Assembly (NCBI RefSeq): GCF_937129435.1
Contig: NZ_CAKZNF010000013.1
Span: 1-45,852 of the forward strand
Reading direction: 5' to 3'
Origin: an uncultured Parasphingopyxis sp.
GTDB taxonomy: Bacteria > Pseudomonadota > Alphaproteobacteria > Sphingomonadales > Sphingomonadaceae
Length of the DNA stretch: 45,852 bases
The position numbers and the translations under genes are program-made. Shown here piece after piece: positions 16,522 to 25,264 of the stretch (position 1 is the stretch's first letter; the number at the start of each line of letters is the position of its first letter). A model generated the notes under the pieces. It saw only the letters and a program-made list of their open reading frames with translations, was not told the DNA's origin and did not search any database.

Positions 16522-16973
16522 TGGCTGCGAAGGCCCGATCCCGTTCGCGTTCGGCGGCGCGCCTCGCCGCCGTCCAGGCGCTCTACCAGCAGGAAATGGA
16601 AAAGACCTCGCTGCCCCGCCTGCTGCGCGAATTCCATGCGCACCGGATCGGGCAGGTGATCGAGGACACCGAATATGAGGCGGCCGAGATCGATTTCTTC
16701 GACACGCTCGTCGCCGGGGTGGACGAGCGGCGCGAGGAGATCGACGCGCTGATCGTGCCGAAGCTGGCCGAAGGCTGGTCGTTCGAACGTCTCGACCGCC
16801 CCCAGCGGCAGATCCTGCGCTGCGGCGTCTTCGAACTGATCGCGATGCCCGACATCCCGACCGGCGCAATCATCAGCGAATATGTCGATGTGGCCGATGC
16901 GTTCTACGAGAAGCGGGAGAAGGCGTTCGTGAACGGGTTGCTGGATGCTGTGGCGAAAGAGGTGCGCCACTGA
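16521..16973 (+). CDS. nusB: Transcription antitermination factor NusB
   Basis: NusB binds boxA RNA with S10 (NusE) and prevents Rho-dependent termination in rRNA operons. The 150-residue protein has a basic N-terminus (AKARSRSRSAARLAAVQALY), then QQEMEKTSL, and the conserved C-terminal DRPQRQILRCGVFEL, IISEYVDVADAFYE and AFVNGLLDAVAKE. The ATG at 16521 overlaps the preceding stop codon. ThiL follows, separated by a palindromic repeat; nusB-thiL is a widespread gene pair. Confidence 0.95.
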   Translation: MAAKARSRSRSAARLAAVQALYQQEMEKTSLPRLLREFHAHRIGQVIEDTEYEAAEIDFFDTLVAGVDERREEIDALIVPKLAEGWSFERLDRPQRQILRCGVFELIAMPDIPTGAIISEYVDVADAFYEKREKAFVNGLLDAVAKEVRH

Positions 16974-16974
16974 A

Positions 16975-17106
16975 TTCCTCCCCGAAACGGGGAGGTGGCA
17001 GCCCGCAGGGCTGACGGAGGGGCGCCCGCCTCTTGGCGATGCGCTGATGTGGCGAACGCCCCTCCACCATGCTGCGCATGGTCCCCCTCCCCGTTCCGGG
17101 GAGGAA
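16975..17106. repeat. Palindromic intergenic repeat, class R1, copy 3
   Basis: Arms of 21 bp (16975-16995 and 17086-17106) match with one mismatch. The element is in the opposite orientation to the copies at 1897 and 12693, with CAGCCCGCAGGGCTG near its left end. It starts 2 bases after the nusB stop codon and ends about 50 bases before thiL. Confidence 0.9.
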
Positions 17107-17157
17107 TGTTAGGGATTTGTGGAGTTCTTCGCCGCCTATTGCTGCTAGTCTCCATCC

Positions 17158-18099
17158 ATGTCGCGCGAATCCGACTATATCGAAAGCCTGAAGGCGATGG
17201 CCTCGCATCCCGCTGCTCGCGGGCTGACCGATGATGCGGCGGTGTTCGCGCACGGCGGACGCAACCTTGTCCTCACCCATGATGTGCTTGTGGAAGGGGT
17301 GCATTTTCTCTCCGACGACCCGCCCGAAGATATCGGCTGGAAGCTCGCGGTCGTGAATCTGTCCGATCTCGCGGCGAAGGGTGCGCGGCCGCTTGGCGCG
17401 CTGGCGGCGCATAATCTCTCCGACGATGCCGAATGGGACCGGCGTTTCGGCGAGGGGCTCGGCGCGGCGCTCGCCGAATATGGCTGTCCGCTGCTGGGCG
17501 GCGACACGGTGCGCGTTCCCGAGGGCAGTGCGCGGCAGTTCGGCCTGACCGCGATGGGGGAGGCCGAAATCTCCCCGACGCGCGACGGTGCGCAGGCGGG
17601 GCATGAGCTCTGGGTCTCGGGCACGATCGGCGATGCGCGCGCCGGGCTCGATATCGCGAAAGGCGAAGGCGAGGGCGACGATGCGCTGCTCGCCGCCTAT
17701 CGCCGGCCGCGCCCGCAACTGTCGCTCGGCCAGCAGCTCGCCCCGCTCGTCAGCGCGATGATGGACGTGTCCGACGGGCTGCTGATCGATGCGATGCGCA
17801 TGGCAAAGGCGAGCGACGTCACGGTGATCGTCGAGACCATCGATGTCCCGCTTTCCGACGCCTTTGTCGCGATGCGCGGCGATACCCGCGATTCGACGCT
17901 CTACGCGGCGACCGGCGGCGACGATTACCAGCTTCTCTTCGCCGCGCCCGAACGCTCGCGCCGCCAGATCGAAAGCGTGGCTGAAGAGTGCGGCGTGCCG
18001 ATCCACTGCATCGGCCTTGTCCGCGAAGGGGCGGGGCTTTCCATTGAGGAAGGCGGCCGTCCGCTGCCGCTTCCCGAACGGCTCGGCTGGGAGCATTGA
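17158..18099 (+). CDS. thiL: Thiamine-monophosphate kinase
   Basis: ThiL phosphorylates thiamine monophosphate to the active diphosphate. The 313-residue protein belongs to the AIR-synthase/PurM superfamily and shows LTDDAAVF, LTHDVLVEGVHF, AVVNLSDLAAKGARPLGAL, LLGGDTVR and MMDVSDGLLIDAMRMA, plus GGDDYQLLFA near the end. These aspartates bind magnesium and ATP. Length is usual. It sits between nusB and hppA, all rightward, with a repeat before it and a good promoter after it. Confidence 0.94.
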   Translation: MSRESDYIESLKAMASHPAARGLTDDAAVFAHGGRNLVLTHDVLVEGVHFLSDDPPEDIGWKLAVVNLSDLAAKGARPLGALAAHNLSDDAEWDRRFGEGLGAALAEYGCPLLGGDTVRVPEGSARQFGLTAMGEAEISPTRDGAQAGHELWVSGTIGDARAGLDIAKGEGEGDDALLAAYRRPRPQLSLGQQLAPLVSAMMDVSDGLLIDAMRMAKASDVTVIVETIDVPLSDAFVAMRGDTRDSTLYAATGGDDYQLLFAAPERSRRQIESVAEECGVPIHCIGLVREGAGLSIEEGGRPLPLPERLGWEH

Positions 18100-18117
18100 T
18101 CGCGGCGCAGCAAATGC

Positions 18118-18146
18118 TTGCACAATCGGCAACTTACATCTTATAG
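18118..18146 (+). promoter_or_regulatory. Sigma-70-type promoter of hppA
   Basis: TTGCAC (18118-18123) and TTATAG (18141-18146) are separated by exactly 17 bp, in the gap between thiL and hppA. A start near 18153 would give a 5' leader of about 70 nt before the ATG at 18226. Confidence 0.6.
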
Positions 18147-18225
18147 CGCGCGCAAACCGCTAGGCGCTCGATTCCGGGCGCGTTTCTTTATGCGGGGAAC
18201 CATAATCAGGGGGGCTCAAACCCAA

Positions 18226-20400
18226 ATGACTATCGATCCGATGACCATTGTGGTCGCGGCCATCGTATGTGGCCTTATCGCCGTTCTCTACGGCATCATC
18301 ACAAGCCGGCAGGTGCTTGCTGCCAGCGCCGGCAACGAAAAAATGCAGGCGATCGCCGGCGCCATCCAGGAGGGCGCGAAAGCCTATCTGGGCCGCCAGT
18401 ATCGCACCATCGCGCTGGTCGGCGTGCTGGTCGCGGTGCTCGTCGCGGTCTTCCTGACCTGGATTTCGGCTGTCGGCTTCGTCGTCGGCGCCGTTCTTTC
18501 GGGCGTCGCCGGTTATATCGGCATGAACATCTCTGTCCGGGCGAATGTCCGCACGGCTGCTGCGGCTGAAAAGGGCCTGCAACAGGGCCTGACTGTCGCG
18601 TTCCGCGCCGGCGCCGTCACCGGCATGCTCGTTGCCGGCCTCGCGCTGCTCGCCATCGCGGTGTTCTTCTACGTGCTCGTCGCGGTCATGGGTCTCGATG
18701 TCAGCAACACGGTCGAAAAGCGTGAGATCATCGACGCGCTTGTCGGGCTCGCCTTCGGCGCTTCGCTGATTTCGATCTTCGCGCGTCTCGGCGGCGGCAT
18801 CTTCACCAAGGCCGCCGATGTCGGCGCCGACCTTGTCGGCAAGGTCGAGGCCGGTATTCCCGAGGACGACCCCCGCAACCCGGCGACGATCGCCGATAAT
18901 GTCGGCGACAATGTCGGCGACTGCGCGGGCATGGCCGCCGACCTTTTCGAAACCTATGTCGTGACCGTGGGTGCCACGATGGTGCTGACGGCGCTGCTGT
19001 TCACCGGCATGGAAAGCGCTTCGCTGCTCGGCCTGATGGCGTTGCCGCTGGCCGTCGGCGGTGTGTGCATCATCACCTCGATCATCGGCACCTACATGGT
19101 TCGCCTCGGCTCTTCGAACAACATCATGGGCGCGCTCTACAAGGGCTTCATCACGACCGCGGTGCTCTCGATCCCGGCAATCTATTTCGCCACGCAGTTC
19201 GTGCTCGGTGACATGAACGCCTATATCGGCGGCGCTCCGCTGGCGGGCGAGACCGGGCTCACGACCGAAACCGGCGCGGCGACCGTTGCCGCGTTCACCG
19301 GCATGGACCTGTTCTGGTCGATGCTCATCGGTCTCGGCGTCACCGGCCTGATCATCTGGATCACCGAATATTACACCGGTACCGAATATCGGCCGGTCCG
19401 CTCGATCGCCAAGGCATCCGAAACCGGCCATGGCACGAACGTGATCCAGGGCCTCGCGATCAGCCTCGAGGCGACGGCGTTGCCGACGCTCGTGATCGTG
19501 ATCGGTATCGTCGTGAGCTACCAGCTCGCCGGTCTGATGGGCATCGCCTTCGCCGCCACCTCGATGCTGGCGCTCGCCGGCATGGTCGTTGCGCTCGACG
19601 CCTATGGTCCTGTCACGGACAATGCCGGCGGCATCGCCGAAATGTCCGAGCTCGACCAGAGCGTTCGCGACAAGACCGACGCGCTCGACGCGGTCGGCAA
19701 CACGACCAAGGCGGTGACCAAGGGCTATGCCATCGGTTCGGCGGGTCTTGCGGCGCTGGTGCTCTTCTCCGCCTATACCGCGGACCTCGAAGCCTTCTTC
19801 CCGACGGTCGATGTGAGCTTCAGCCTAGAAAACCCCTATGTCATCGTCGGCCTGCTGCTCGGCGCGCTGTTGCCCTATCTGTTCGGCGCGATGGGCATGA
19901 CGGCCGTGGGCCGTGCCGCGGGTGACGTCGTGAAGGACGTGCGCGCACAGTTCGCGGCGGACAAGGGCATCATGGACGGCACCAGCCGCCCCAATTACGC
20001 CCGCACGGTCGACCTGGTGACGAAGGCGGCGATCAAGGAAATGATCATCCCGTCGCTCCTGCCGGTGCTCGCACCGATCGTGGTGTATTTCGTGGTGACT
20101 GCGGTCGCTGGCCAGGCCAATGGCTTTGCCGCGCTTGGCGCCTTGCTGCTCGGCGTGATCATCTCGGGCATCTTTGTCGCGCTTTCCATGACCGCCGGCG
20201 GCGGTGCCTGGGACAATGCCAAGAAGTATATCGAAGACGGCAATCACGGCGGCAAGGGCTCGGAAGCCCACAAGGCCGCGGTGACCGGCGATACGGTCGG
20301 CGATCCCTATAAGGATACGGCCGGCCCGGCGGTGAACCCGATGATCAAGATCACGAACATCGTGGCCCTGCTGCTGCTCGCGGCGCTTGCCGGAGGTTGA
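18226..20400 (+). CDS. hppA: Membrane proton-translocating pyrophosphatase, K+-independent type
   Basis: This 724-residue integral membrane enzyme couples hydrolysis of pyrophosphate to proton pumping. It has the hallmark catalytic segment [20 protein letters not shown] and [20 protein letters not shown] in the middle, and [20 protein letters not shown] at the C-terminus. In [18 protein letters not shown] a lysine occupies the position that is alanine in potassium-dependent enzymes, which marks the potassium-independent class. The ATG at 18226 is chosen because AGGGGGG lies before it. It has its own promoter and is followed by a long hairpin and a terminator. Confidence 0.96.
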   Translation: MTIDPMTIVVAAIVCGLIAVLYGIITSRQVLAASAGNEKMQAIAGAIQEGAKAYLGRQYRTIALVGVLVAVLVAVFLTWISAVGFVVGAVLSGVAGYIGMNISVRANVRTAAAAEKGLQQGLTVAFRAGAVTGMLVAGLALLAIAVFFYVLVAVMGLDVSNTVEKREIIDALVGLAFGASLISIFARLGGGIFTKAADVGADLVGKVEAGIPEDDPRNPATIADNVGDNVGDCAGMAADLFETYVVTVGATMVLTALLFTGMESASLLGLMALPLAVGGVCIITSIIGTYMVRLGSSNNIMGALYKGFITTAVLSIPAIYFATQFVLGDMNAYIGGAPLAGETGLTTETGAATVAAFTGMDLFWSMLIGLGVTGLIIWITEYYTGTEYRPVRSIAKASETGHGTNVIQGLAISLEATALPTLVIVIGIVVSYQLAGLMGIAFAATSMLALAGMVVALDAYGPVTDNAGGIAEMSELDQSVRDKTDALDAVGNTTKAVTKGYAIGSAGLAALVLFSAYTADLEAFFPTVDVSFSLENPYVIVGLLLGALLPYLFGAMGMTAVGRAAGDVVKDVRAQFAADKGIMDGTSRPNYARTVDLVTKAAIKEMIIPSLLPVLAPIVVYFVVTAVAGQANGFAALGALLLGVIISGIFVALSMTAGGGAWDNAKKYIEDGNHGGKGSEAHKAAVTGDTVGDPYKDTAGPAVNPMIKITNIVALLLLAALAGG

Positions 20401-20427
20401 TCTTGCGGGTTCGGCCTGACGGTTGAG

Positions 20428-20541
20428 CGCGGCACCGGCCCTCTCCCCCTCCCGGCCTCCCGATCAGGATATGCTCATGGGAGGCCGGGAGGGGGAGAGG
20501 GCCGGTGCCGCGACCTCGCGCCAGCGAGGTTCTGACAAAAA
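20428..20541 (+). repeat. Long hairpin repeat, class R7, with TCTGACAAAAA module
   Basis: Arms 20428-20461 and 20479-20512 are a perfect 34-bp inverted repeat around a 17-nt loop that contains TCAGGATATGCTCA. One base later comes a 7-bp stem (20513-20519 with 20524-20530, loop GCCA), followed at once by TCTGACAAAAA (20531-20541). A related element lies at 45130-45271, and the small module alone at 41878-41906. It follows the hppA stop codon by 27 bases. Confidence 0.88.
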
Positions 20542-20544
20542 TTC

Positions 20545-20581
20545 GGCCCGTCCGGAGCGATCCGGGCGGGCCTTGTCTTTG
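20545..20581 (+). terminator. Intrinsic terminator after hppA (probably bidirectional)
   Basis: A 12-bp stem (20545-20556 with 20561-20572, one G-U pair) with loop GCGA is followed by TTGTCTTT. On the other strand the same stem is followed by GAATTTTTG, so it could stop transcription from both sides. Confidence 0.7.
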
Positions 20582-20587
20582 CTGCAC

Positions 20588-20685
20588 CGCAAGATGCGCT
20601 TCTTGCAAAGTTTACACTTTCGTGGCAGTCAGACATTTCCTGAACCTTGGCCCTGCTGGATTCGTCCGGCGGGGCTTTTTCTTTA
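20588..20685 (+). ncRNA. Candidate structured RNA or prs leader ending in a terminator
   Basis: Three consecutive hairpins fill this 98-base stretch: GCAAGA/TCTTGC (20589-20606), AAAGT/ACTTT (20607-20620), and a 10-bp stem with two G-U pairs (20650-20659 with 20666-20675) followed by TTTTTCTTTATT, a classical intrinsic terminator. The hppA terminator lies just upstream, so this second terminator needs its own transcript: a small RNA, or an attenuated leader of prs, whose start is 100 bases further on. I could not find a convincing promoter. The remaining stretch to 20787 shows nothing recognisable. Confidence 0.45.
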
Positions 20686-20787
20686 TTCGGCCCGCATTGC
20701 GCGAAACCCACGATTCCGGCCCGCCGCCCGGTTTCACTGTCCTGAAACACAGGCTAAGGACCAAGGCTCCAAGGGGAGCAGCGATTC

Positions 20788-21723
20788 ATGAAATTACTGT
20801 CGGGCAATTCGAACCTGCCGCTGGCGAACGCGATTTCGCAATATCTCGAAATCCCGCTGACCGATGCGAATGTCCGGCGCTTTGCCGATGAGGAGATCTT
20901 CGTCGAGATCCTCGAAAACGTCCGCGGCGAAGACGTGTTCGTCATCCAGTCGACGAGCTATCCGGCGAACGACAATCTGATGGAATTGCTGATCATGGTC
21001 GATGCGCTGAAGCGCGCGTCGGCCAAGCGGATTACCGCCGTGCTCCCCTATTTCGGCTATGCGCGGCAGGACCGGAAGCCCGGCCCGCGCACGCCGATTT
21101 CGGCCAAGCTCGTCGCCAACCTCATCACCACGGCCGGCGCCAATCGCGTGCTGACGATGGATTTGCACGCAGGCCAGATTCAGGGCTTTTTCGATATTCC
21201 GACCGACAATCTCTACGGCGCCCCGGTCATGGCGGCGGACGTGCTCGCGCACTATTCGGGCAAGGAGATCACCGTCGTCTCTCCCGATGTCGGCGGGGTG
21301 GTCCGCGCCCGCGCGCTCGCCAAGCGGCTCGACAACGCCCCGCTGGCGATCATTGACAAGCGGCGTGAGCGCCCCGGCGAATCGGAGGTCATGAACATCA
21401 TCGGCAACGTCGAAGGCCGCTTCTGCATCATCGTCGACGATATCGTCGATTCGGCGGGAACGCTCTGCAACGCCGCCGCCGCGATGAAGGAATCGGGCGC
21501 CGAGGACGTCATCGCCTATTGCTCGCACGGCGTGCTGTCCGGCGGCGCGGTGGCCCGGGTCGACGGATCGGTGATGAAGGAACTGGTGATCACCGATTCG
21601 ATCGGCAATCACGAAGCGATCGCCGAGGCCGAACGCATCCGCCACCTCCCCATCGCGCCGCTCTTCGCCGAAGCGATCCGCCGCATCGCCGACGAAAGCT
21701 CGGTCTCGAGCCTGTTCGACTGA
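20788..21723 (+). CDS. prs: Ribose-phosphate pyrophosphokinase
   Basis: Prs makes PRPP from ribose 5-phosphate and ATP for nucleotide, histidine and NAD synthesis. The 311-residue protein has [12 protein letters not shown], the flexible-loop region [33 protein letters not shown], the catalytic DKRRERPG and the PRPP-binding [20 protein letters not shown] precedes the ATG. It is the first gene of a rightward series that continues with an SDR-DoxX fusion 13 bases later. PRPP from this enzyme is the substrate of the HisG encoded 6 kb upstream. Confidence 0.96.
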   Translation: MKLLSGNSNLPLANAISQYLEIPLTDANVRRFADEEIFVEILENVRGEDVFVIQSTSYPANDNLMELLIMVDALKRASAKRITAVLPYFGYARQDRKPGPRTPISAKLVANLITTAGANRVLTMDLHAGQIQGFFDIPTDNLYGAPVMAADVLAHYSGKEITVVSPDVGGVVRARALAKRLDNAPLAIIDKRRERPGESEVMNIIGNVEGRFCIIVDDIVDSAGTLCNAAAAMKESGAEDVIAYCSHGVLSGGAVARVDGSVMKELVITDSIGNHEAIAEAERIRHLPIAPLFAEAIRRIADESSVSSLFD

Positions 21724-21736
21724 TCGGGCGGGGCCG

Positions 21737-23032
21737 GTGCCGCGCCTGCTGATCCTCGGCGCGACCGGCTTTATCGGCAGCGAGATCGCAAGCGCGCTGA
21801 TCGCCGATGGGCATGACGTGCGGCTCGCGGCGCGCGATCTCGATTATGGCCGGCGGCTCTTTCCCGATGCCGACTGGCGCCTTGCCGATCTCAACCGGTT
21901 GACCGCGCAAGGCGATTGGGCGCCGCTGCTCGAAGGGGTCGACATCGTCGTCAACGCGGCAGGACTGTTGCAGAGCGCGCCCGGCGACGATGTGACGCGG
22001 GTCCAGCGCGATGCCGTGATGGCGCTGGGTGAGGCGTGCCGGGATACCGGCGTTTCGCGCATCGTGCAGATTTCCGCCGCCGGGGTCGCGGGCAATGACA
22101 GCGACTTCATGACGAGCAAGGCGGAGGCCGATTCGGCGCTGCTGGCCGGGCCGGTGCCGGCGATCGTGCTGCGACCGGGTCTCGTCATCGGCCGCAACGC
22201 CTATGGCGGGACGCAGCTCATCCGCATGGCCGCCGCGCTGCCTTTCGGGCTGTTCCCGCCGCTCGGCGCGCCGATCCGATGCATCGCGCTGGCGGATGTC
22301 GTCGCGGCGGTGCGCCTCGCCGTCGCTGCCGATCCGCCGCCCGATGCGCCGGTCGATCTCGTCGGCGAGGAAACGCACGCGCTGCCGGGCATCATCGCCG
22401 CGCACCGGCGCTGGCTCGGCCTTCGCGACTGGAGGCGCCCGATGCGGCTGCCGCGCCCCTTTCTGACCGTGGCAATGCGCGCATCGGACGCGCTCGGCCT
22501 GCTCGGCTGGCGTTCGCCCTTGCGCAGCAATGCCGTTGCCGCGCTCGCCAACGGCGTGGAGGGCGATGCGGCGGCGACGCGCACTTGGCTCGACCGCGCA
22601 CCGCTGACCCTCGACCAGACGCTCGCCGCCATGCCCTCGGGCAAGCAGGATCGGCTGATGGCCTGGGCGACCGCGCTGCTGCCGGCCGCACTGCTCGCGC
22701 TCGGCATCATGTGGCTGGTGTCGGGCATCGCCACGCTCGCCGATATCGACCGCGCATCGGCCGTCATGCGACAGACCGGGATCGGGGCGGGGGCCTCCTG
22801 GTGGCTCACCTTTGGAGGCGCAGTCGCGGATATCGCATTGGCGCTGATGCTGGCGGTGCGCCGATGGGTGCGCCCGGCGCTGATGGGCATGGTGCTGCTC
22901 GCTGGCGGCTATCTCCTGCTCGGCACCGTGCTGCTCCCCGCCCTCTGGGCCGATCCGCTGGCGCCGCTCGCCAAGGTGCTGCCGAGCATCGTGCTGGCGC
23001 TGCTAATATTGCCGATGATGGAGAAGCGCTGA
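21737..23032 (+). CDS. SDR-family NAD(P)-binding protein fused to a DoxX-like membrane domain
   Basis: Residues 1 to about 290 form an atypical SDR/NmrA-like Rossmann domain: LLILGATGFIGSEIASALIA, VVNAAGLLQSAPG, ISAAGVAGNDSDFMTSKAEAD (a lysine but a modified YxxxK motif) and VLRPGLVIGRNAYGG. The last 130 residues are four hydrophobic helices of the DoxX-like type. Such fusions are known in proteobacteria but have no firm function; a membrane-bound redox or lipid/quinone role is guesswork. The GTG at 21737 gives the complete nucleotide-binding strand. Its stop overlaps the start of the DUF2269 gene. Confidence 0.83.
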   Translation: MPRLLILGATGFIGSEIASALIADGHDVRLAARDLDYGRRLFPDADWRLADLNRLTAQGDWAPLLEGVDIVVNAAGLLQSAPGDDVTRVQRDAVMALGEACRDTGVSRIVQISAAGVAGNDSDFMTSKAEADSALLAGPVPAIVLRPGLVIGRNAYGGTQLIRMAAALPFGLFPPLGAPIRCIALADVVAAVRLAVAADPPPDAPVDLVGEETHALPGIIAAHRRWLGLRDWRRPMRLPRPFLTVAMRASDALGLLGWRSPLRSNAVAALANGVEGDAAATRTWLDRAPLTLDQTLAAMPSGKQDRLMAWATALLPAALLALGIMWLVSGIATLADIDRASAVMRQTGIGAGASWWLTFGGAVADIALALMLAVRRWVRPALMGMVLLAGGYLLLGTVLLPALWADPLAPLAKVLPSIVLALLILPMMEKR

Positions 23033-23508
23033 TGGCGGGCATGGAATATATCCAGTGGCTGCGCTGGGCGCATGTGCTGGGGGCGTGCGTCTTGATCGGC
23101 ACGGGGGCCGGGATCGCCTTTTTCATGCTGATGGCACACCGGACGCGCGATGCGGCGGTGATCGCGCATGTCGCGGGCACCGTGGTGATCGCCGATTTCC
23201 TGTTCACCGCGACCGCCGTCATCGTCCAGCCGATCACCGGCGCCCTGCTCGCCAATGCCTTTGGCTGGCCGCTGACGAGCAAGTGGATCCTCTGGTCGGT
23301 CGGGCTCTATTTCTTCATCGGCGCCTGCTGGCTCCCCGTCGTCTGGATGCAGAAGCAGATGCGCGATCTCGCCCGCGCCGCCGCCGCCTCGGGCGAGCCG
23401 CTGCCGCCGCGCTATTTCCGGCTCTATCGCTGGTGGTTCGCACTCGGCTGGCCGGCCTTCGGCGCGATCGTCGTCATCGTCGCGCTGATGATTGTGCGGC
23501 CCGTCTGA
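23032..23508 (+). CDS. DUF2269 family integral membrane protein
   Basis: The 158-residue protein has four predicted transmembrane helices and a DUF2269 pattern: YIQWLRWAHVLGACVLIGTG with a conserved histidine, FFMLMAHRTRD, and the final YRWWFALGWPAF. The ATG overlaps the stop codon of the SDR-DoxX gene (ATGA at 23032), so the two membrane proteins are translationally coupled and may form a complex. Function is unknown; the intramembrane histidine could bind a cofactor such as haem, but no evidence here settles it. Confidence 0.83.
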   Translation: MAGMEYIQWLRWAHVLGACVLIGTGAGIAFFMLMAHRTRDAAVIAHVAGTVVIADFLFTATAVIVQPITGALLANAFGWPLTSKWILWSVGLYFFIGACWLPVVWMQKQMRDLARAAAASGEPLPPRYFRLYRWWFALGWPAFGAIVVIVALMIVRPV

Positions 23509-23579
23509 GCTGTCCGGTCGCAAAGAACGGCCTGTTCGTATCGGCCAAGCCCGCCTAGAAGCGAAGCCGGAGGCCCGCC

Positions 23580-23978
23580 ATGACGAACCCCGATATCGCG
23601 AAACAGCCTATCCATCTCGGCCTCGGTGCCAAGGCGGTTGTCCAGCCCGAATTTACGGGACTCGAATGGTATGCCGATTATGGGGCGCGTCATACCGCCG
23701 ATGGCGCCGAGGGGCGGCTCGTCGCGATGCATAGCTTTGCCGAGGACTGGGACAGCTGGGAAATGCATCCCAAGGGTGACGAGGTCGTGCTGTGCCTGTC
23801 GGGCCGGATGACGCTCCATCAGGAAATGGCCGATGGCGAAACGGCGACGGTGACGCTGGGCGAGGGCGAATATGCGATCAATCCGCCCGGATGCTGGCAC
23901 ACCGCCGATATCGCGAGCGAGGCGACCGCGCTGTTCATCACCGCGGGCGAAGGCACGCAGCACCGGCCGCGCGACTGA
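23580..23978 (+). CDS. Single-domain cupin protein
   Basis: The 132-residue protein has the two cupin motifs: WEMHPKGDEVVLCLSGRMTL (a His and Glu, with other ligands missing) and GEGEYAINPPGCWHTADI with the second-motif His. A metal-binding role is plausible. There is no signal peptide. It lies 4 bases before the inositol-phosphatase-like gene and is probably cotranscribed with it. Substrate and pathway are unknown. Confidence 0.82.
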   Translation: MTNPDIAKQPIHLGLGAKAVVQPEFTGLEWYADYGARHTADGAEGRLVAMHSFAEDWDSWEMHPKGDEVVLCLSGRMTLHQEMADGETATVTLGEGEYAINPPGCWHTADIASEATALFITAGEGTQHRPRD

Positions 23979-23982
23979 CCCG

Positions 23983-24768
23983 ATGCCGACGCTCACCGAC
24001 GACCTTGCCCTTGCCGAACGCCTTGCCGATGCGGCCGGCGAGGCAATCCGCCCGTTTTTTCGCGCCGATTTCGCGCAGGAAACCAAAGCCGATTCGTCCG
24101 CCGTCACCGAGGCCGATCGCGCCGCCGAACAGGCGATGCGCGCGATTCTCGAAGAAGAACGGTCCGAAGACGGGATTGTCGGCGAGGAATTCGGCAGCGT
24201 GCGCGAAGAAGCGGAGCGCCAATGGGTGCTGGATCCGATCGACGGGACGCAAAGCTTTATCGCGGGGCGGCCGATTTTCGGCACGCTGATCGGGCTGCTG
24301 CAACAGGGCTGGCCGCTGCTTGGCGCGATCGACCAGCCGATCTCCGGCGAGCGCTGGATCGGGGCGATGGGGCGCGAGACGCTGTTCGGCGGCAAAGCAG
24401 CACAGACGCGCCGGTGCCGCGCGCTCGAAGGCGCCAGCGTCGCGACGACGAGCCCGCATTGCTTTTCGGAGGACGAGGCCGACGCCTATCTCCGCCTGAT
24501 CGCGCATTGCTATGGCGAGCGGCCCTGGCCGGTCTATGGCGGCGATTGCTACAATTACGGCCTGCTCGCCGCCGGGCATCTCGACATCGTCATCGAAACC
24601 GGGCTCAAGCTCCACGATTTTGCGGCGCTGATCGCCGTCGTCGAAGGGGCGGGCGGGCAGATGTGCGACTGGCAGGGCGAACCGCTCAACGCCGACAGCG
24701 ACGGCCGCGTGATCGCGCTTGGCGATCCGGCGCGGCTCGACGATGTGCTGGAGGCCTTGCACGGATAG
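23983..24768 (+). CDS. hisN: Inositol-monophosphatase-family enzyme, probable histidinol-phosphatase
   Basis: The 261-residue protein has the three metal-binding motifs of this lithium-sensitive phosphatase family: GEEFG (Glu68/Glu69), WVLDPIDGT (Asp84, Asp87) and KLHDFAALIAVVEGAGG (Asp near 210). The stretch DPIDGTQSFIAGRPIFGTLI and the following IDQPISGERWIG fit the HisN-type histidinol-phosphatases better than SuhB or CysQ. With hisG, hisD and hisC in the same window, a role in histidine synthesis is likely but not proven. The ATG at 23983 lies 4 bases after the cupin stop. Confidence 0.82.
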   Translation: MPTLTDDLALAERLADAAGEAIRPFFRADFAQETKADSSAVTEADRAAEQAMRAILEEERSEDGIVGEEFGSVREEAERQWVLDPIDGTQSFIAGRPIFGTLIGLLQQGWPLLGAIDQPISGERWIGAMGRETLFGGKAAQTRRCRALEGASVATTSPHCFSEDEADAYLRLIAHCYGERPWPVYGGDCYNYGLLAAGHLDIVIETGLKLHDFAALIAVVEGAGGQMCDWQGEPLNADSDGRVIALGDPARLDDVLEALHG

Positions 24769-24797
24769 GATGATGGGCCTGCGCTACAGCGCCCGGT

Positions 24798-25208
24798 CTA
24801 GCTTTTGACCGGCGCGCCGATCGACCAGGTATAGCCATAGGGATCCTTGAGGTGACCATAGCGGTCGCCCCAGAATTGATCCTCGAGCGGCTGGGTGATC
24901 TCCGCGCCCGCGGCAACCGCCCGCTCCCACCAGCGATCGGCATCGTCCACCGCCAGATGCAGCACGGCCGATGCGGGCTCCGGCGCGGGATCGCCGCCGC
25001 GATATTCCGGAAAATCGTCGTGCATCAGCAGGAAATCGCCGTTGATGACGAGCGCCGCATGCATCAGCCGGTCGCCGTCCTGCTCCGCCTGGCGCGATTG
25101 CTCCTCGGCGCCGAACGCTCTTGCGTAGAAATCGATCGCTTCGGCGCATTTTCCGTCGCGGATGGTGAGATGCGGCGTGATCCCGCTGTCGGGCCGATCC
25201 TGGGGCAT
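24798..25208 (-). CDS. VOC-superfamily protein, PhnB-like
   Basis: The 136-residue protein matches the glyoxalase/bleomycin-resistance (VOC) fold of the PhnB-like group: TPHLTIRDGKCAEAIDFYARAFGAEE, then DRLMHAALVINGDFLLMHDDF, and FWGDRYGHLKDPYGYTWSIG at the C-terminus. PhnB-like proteins lack a known reaction, and metal ligands are incomplete in many. It has no signal peptide. It is the leftward neighbour of the AsmA gene, with about 55 bases between them, and is convergent with the phosphatase gene. Confidence 0.87.
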   Translation of the reverse strand: MPQDRPDSGITPHLTIRDGKCAEAIDFYARAFGAEEQSRQAEQDGDRLMHAALVINGDFLLMHDDFPEYRGGDPAPEPASAVLHLAVDDADRWWERAVAAGAEITQPLEDQFWGDRYGHLKDPYGYTWSIGAPVKS

Positions 25209-25264
25209 GTGTCTCTCCCGAGTCGTGAAGTCGCGATCATAGCAGATCGGCGAACCGCCGGGGG

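Noticed and set aside
18160..19431. A 423-codon minus-strand open frame opposite hppA
   Set aside because: Shadow of a highly conserved gene; no recognisable motif.
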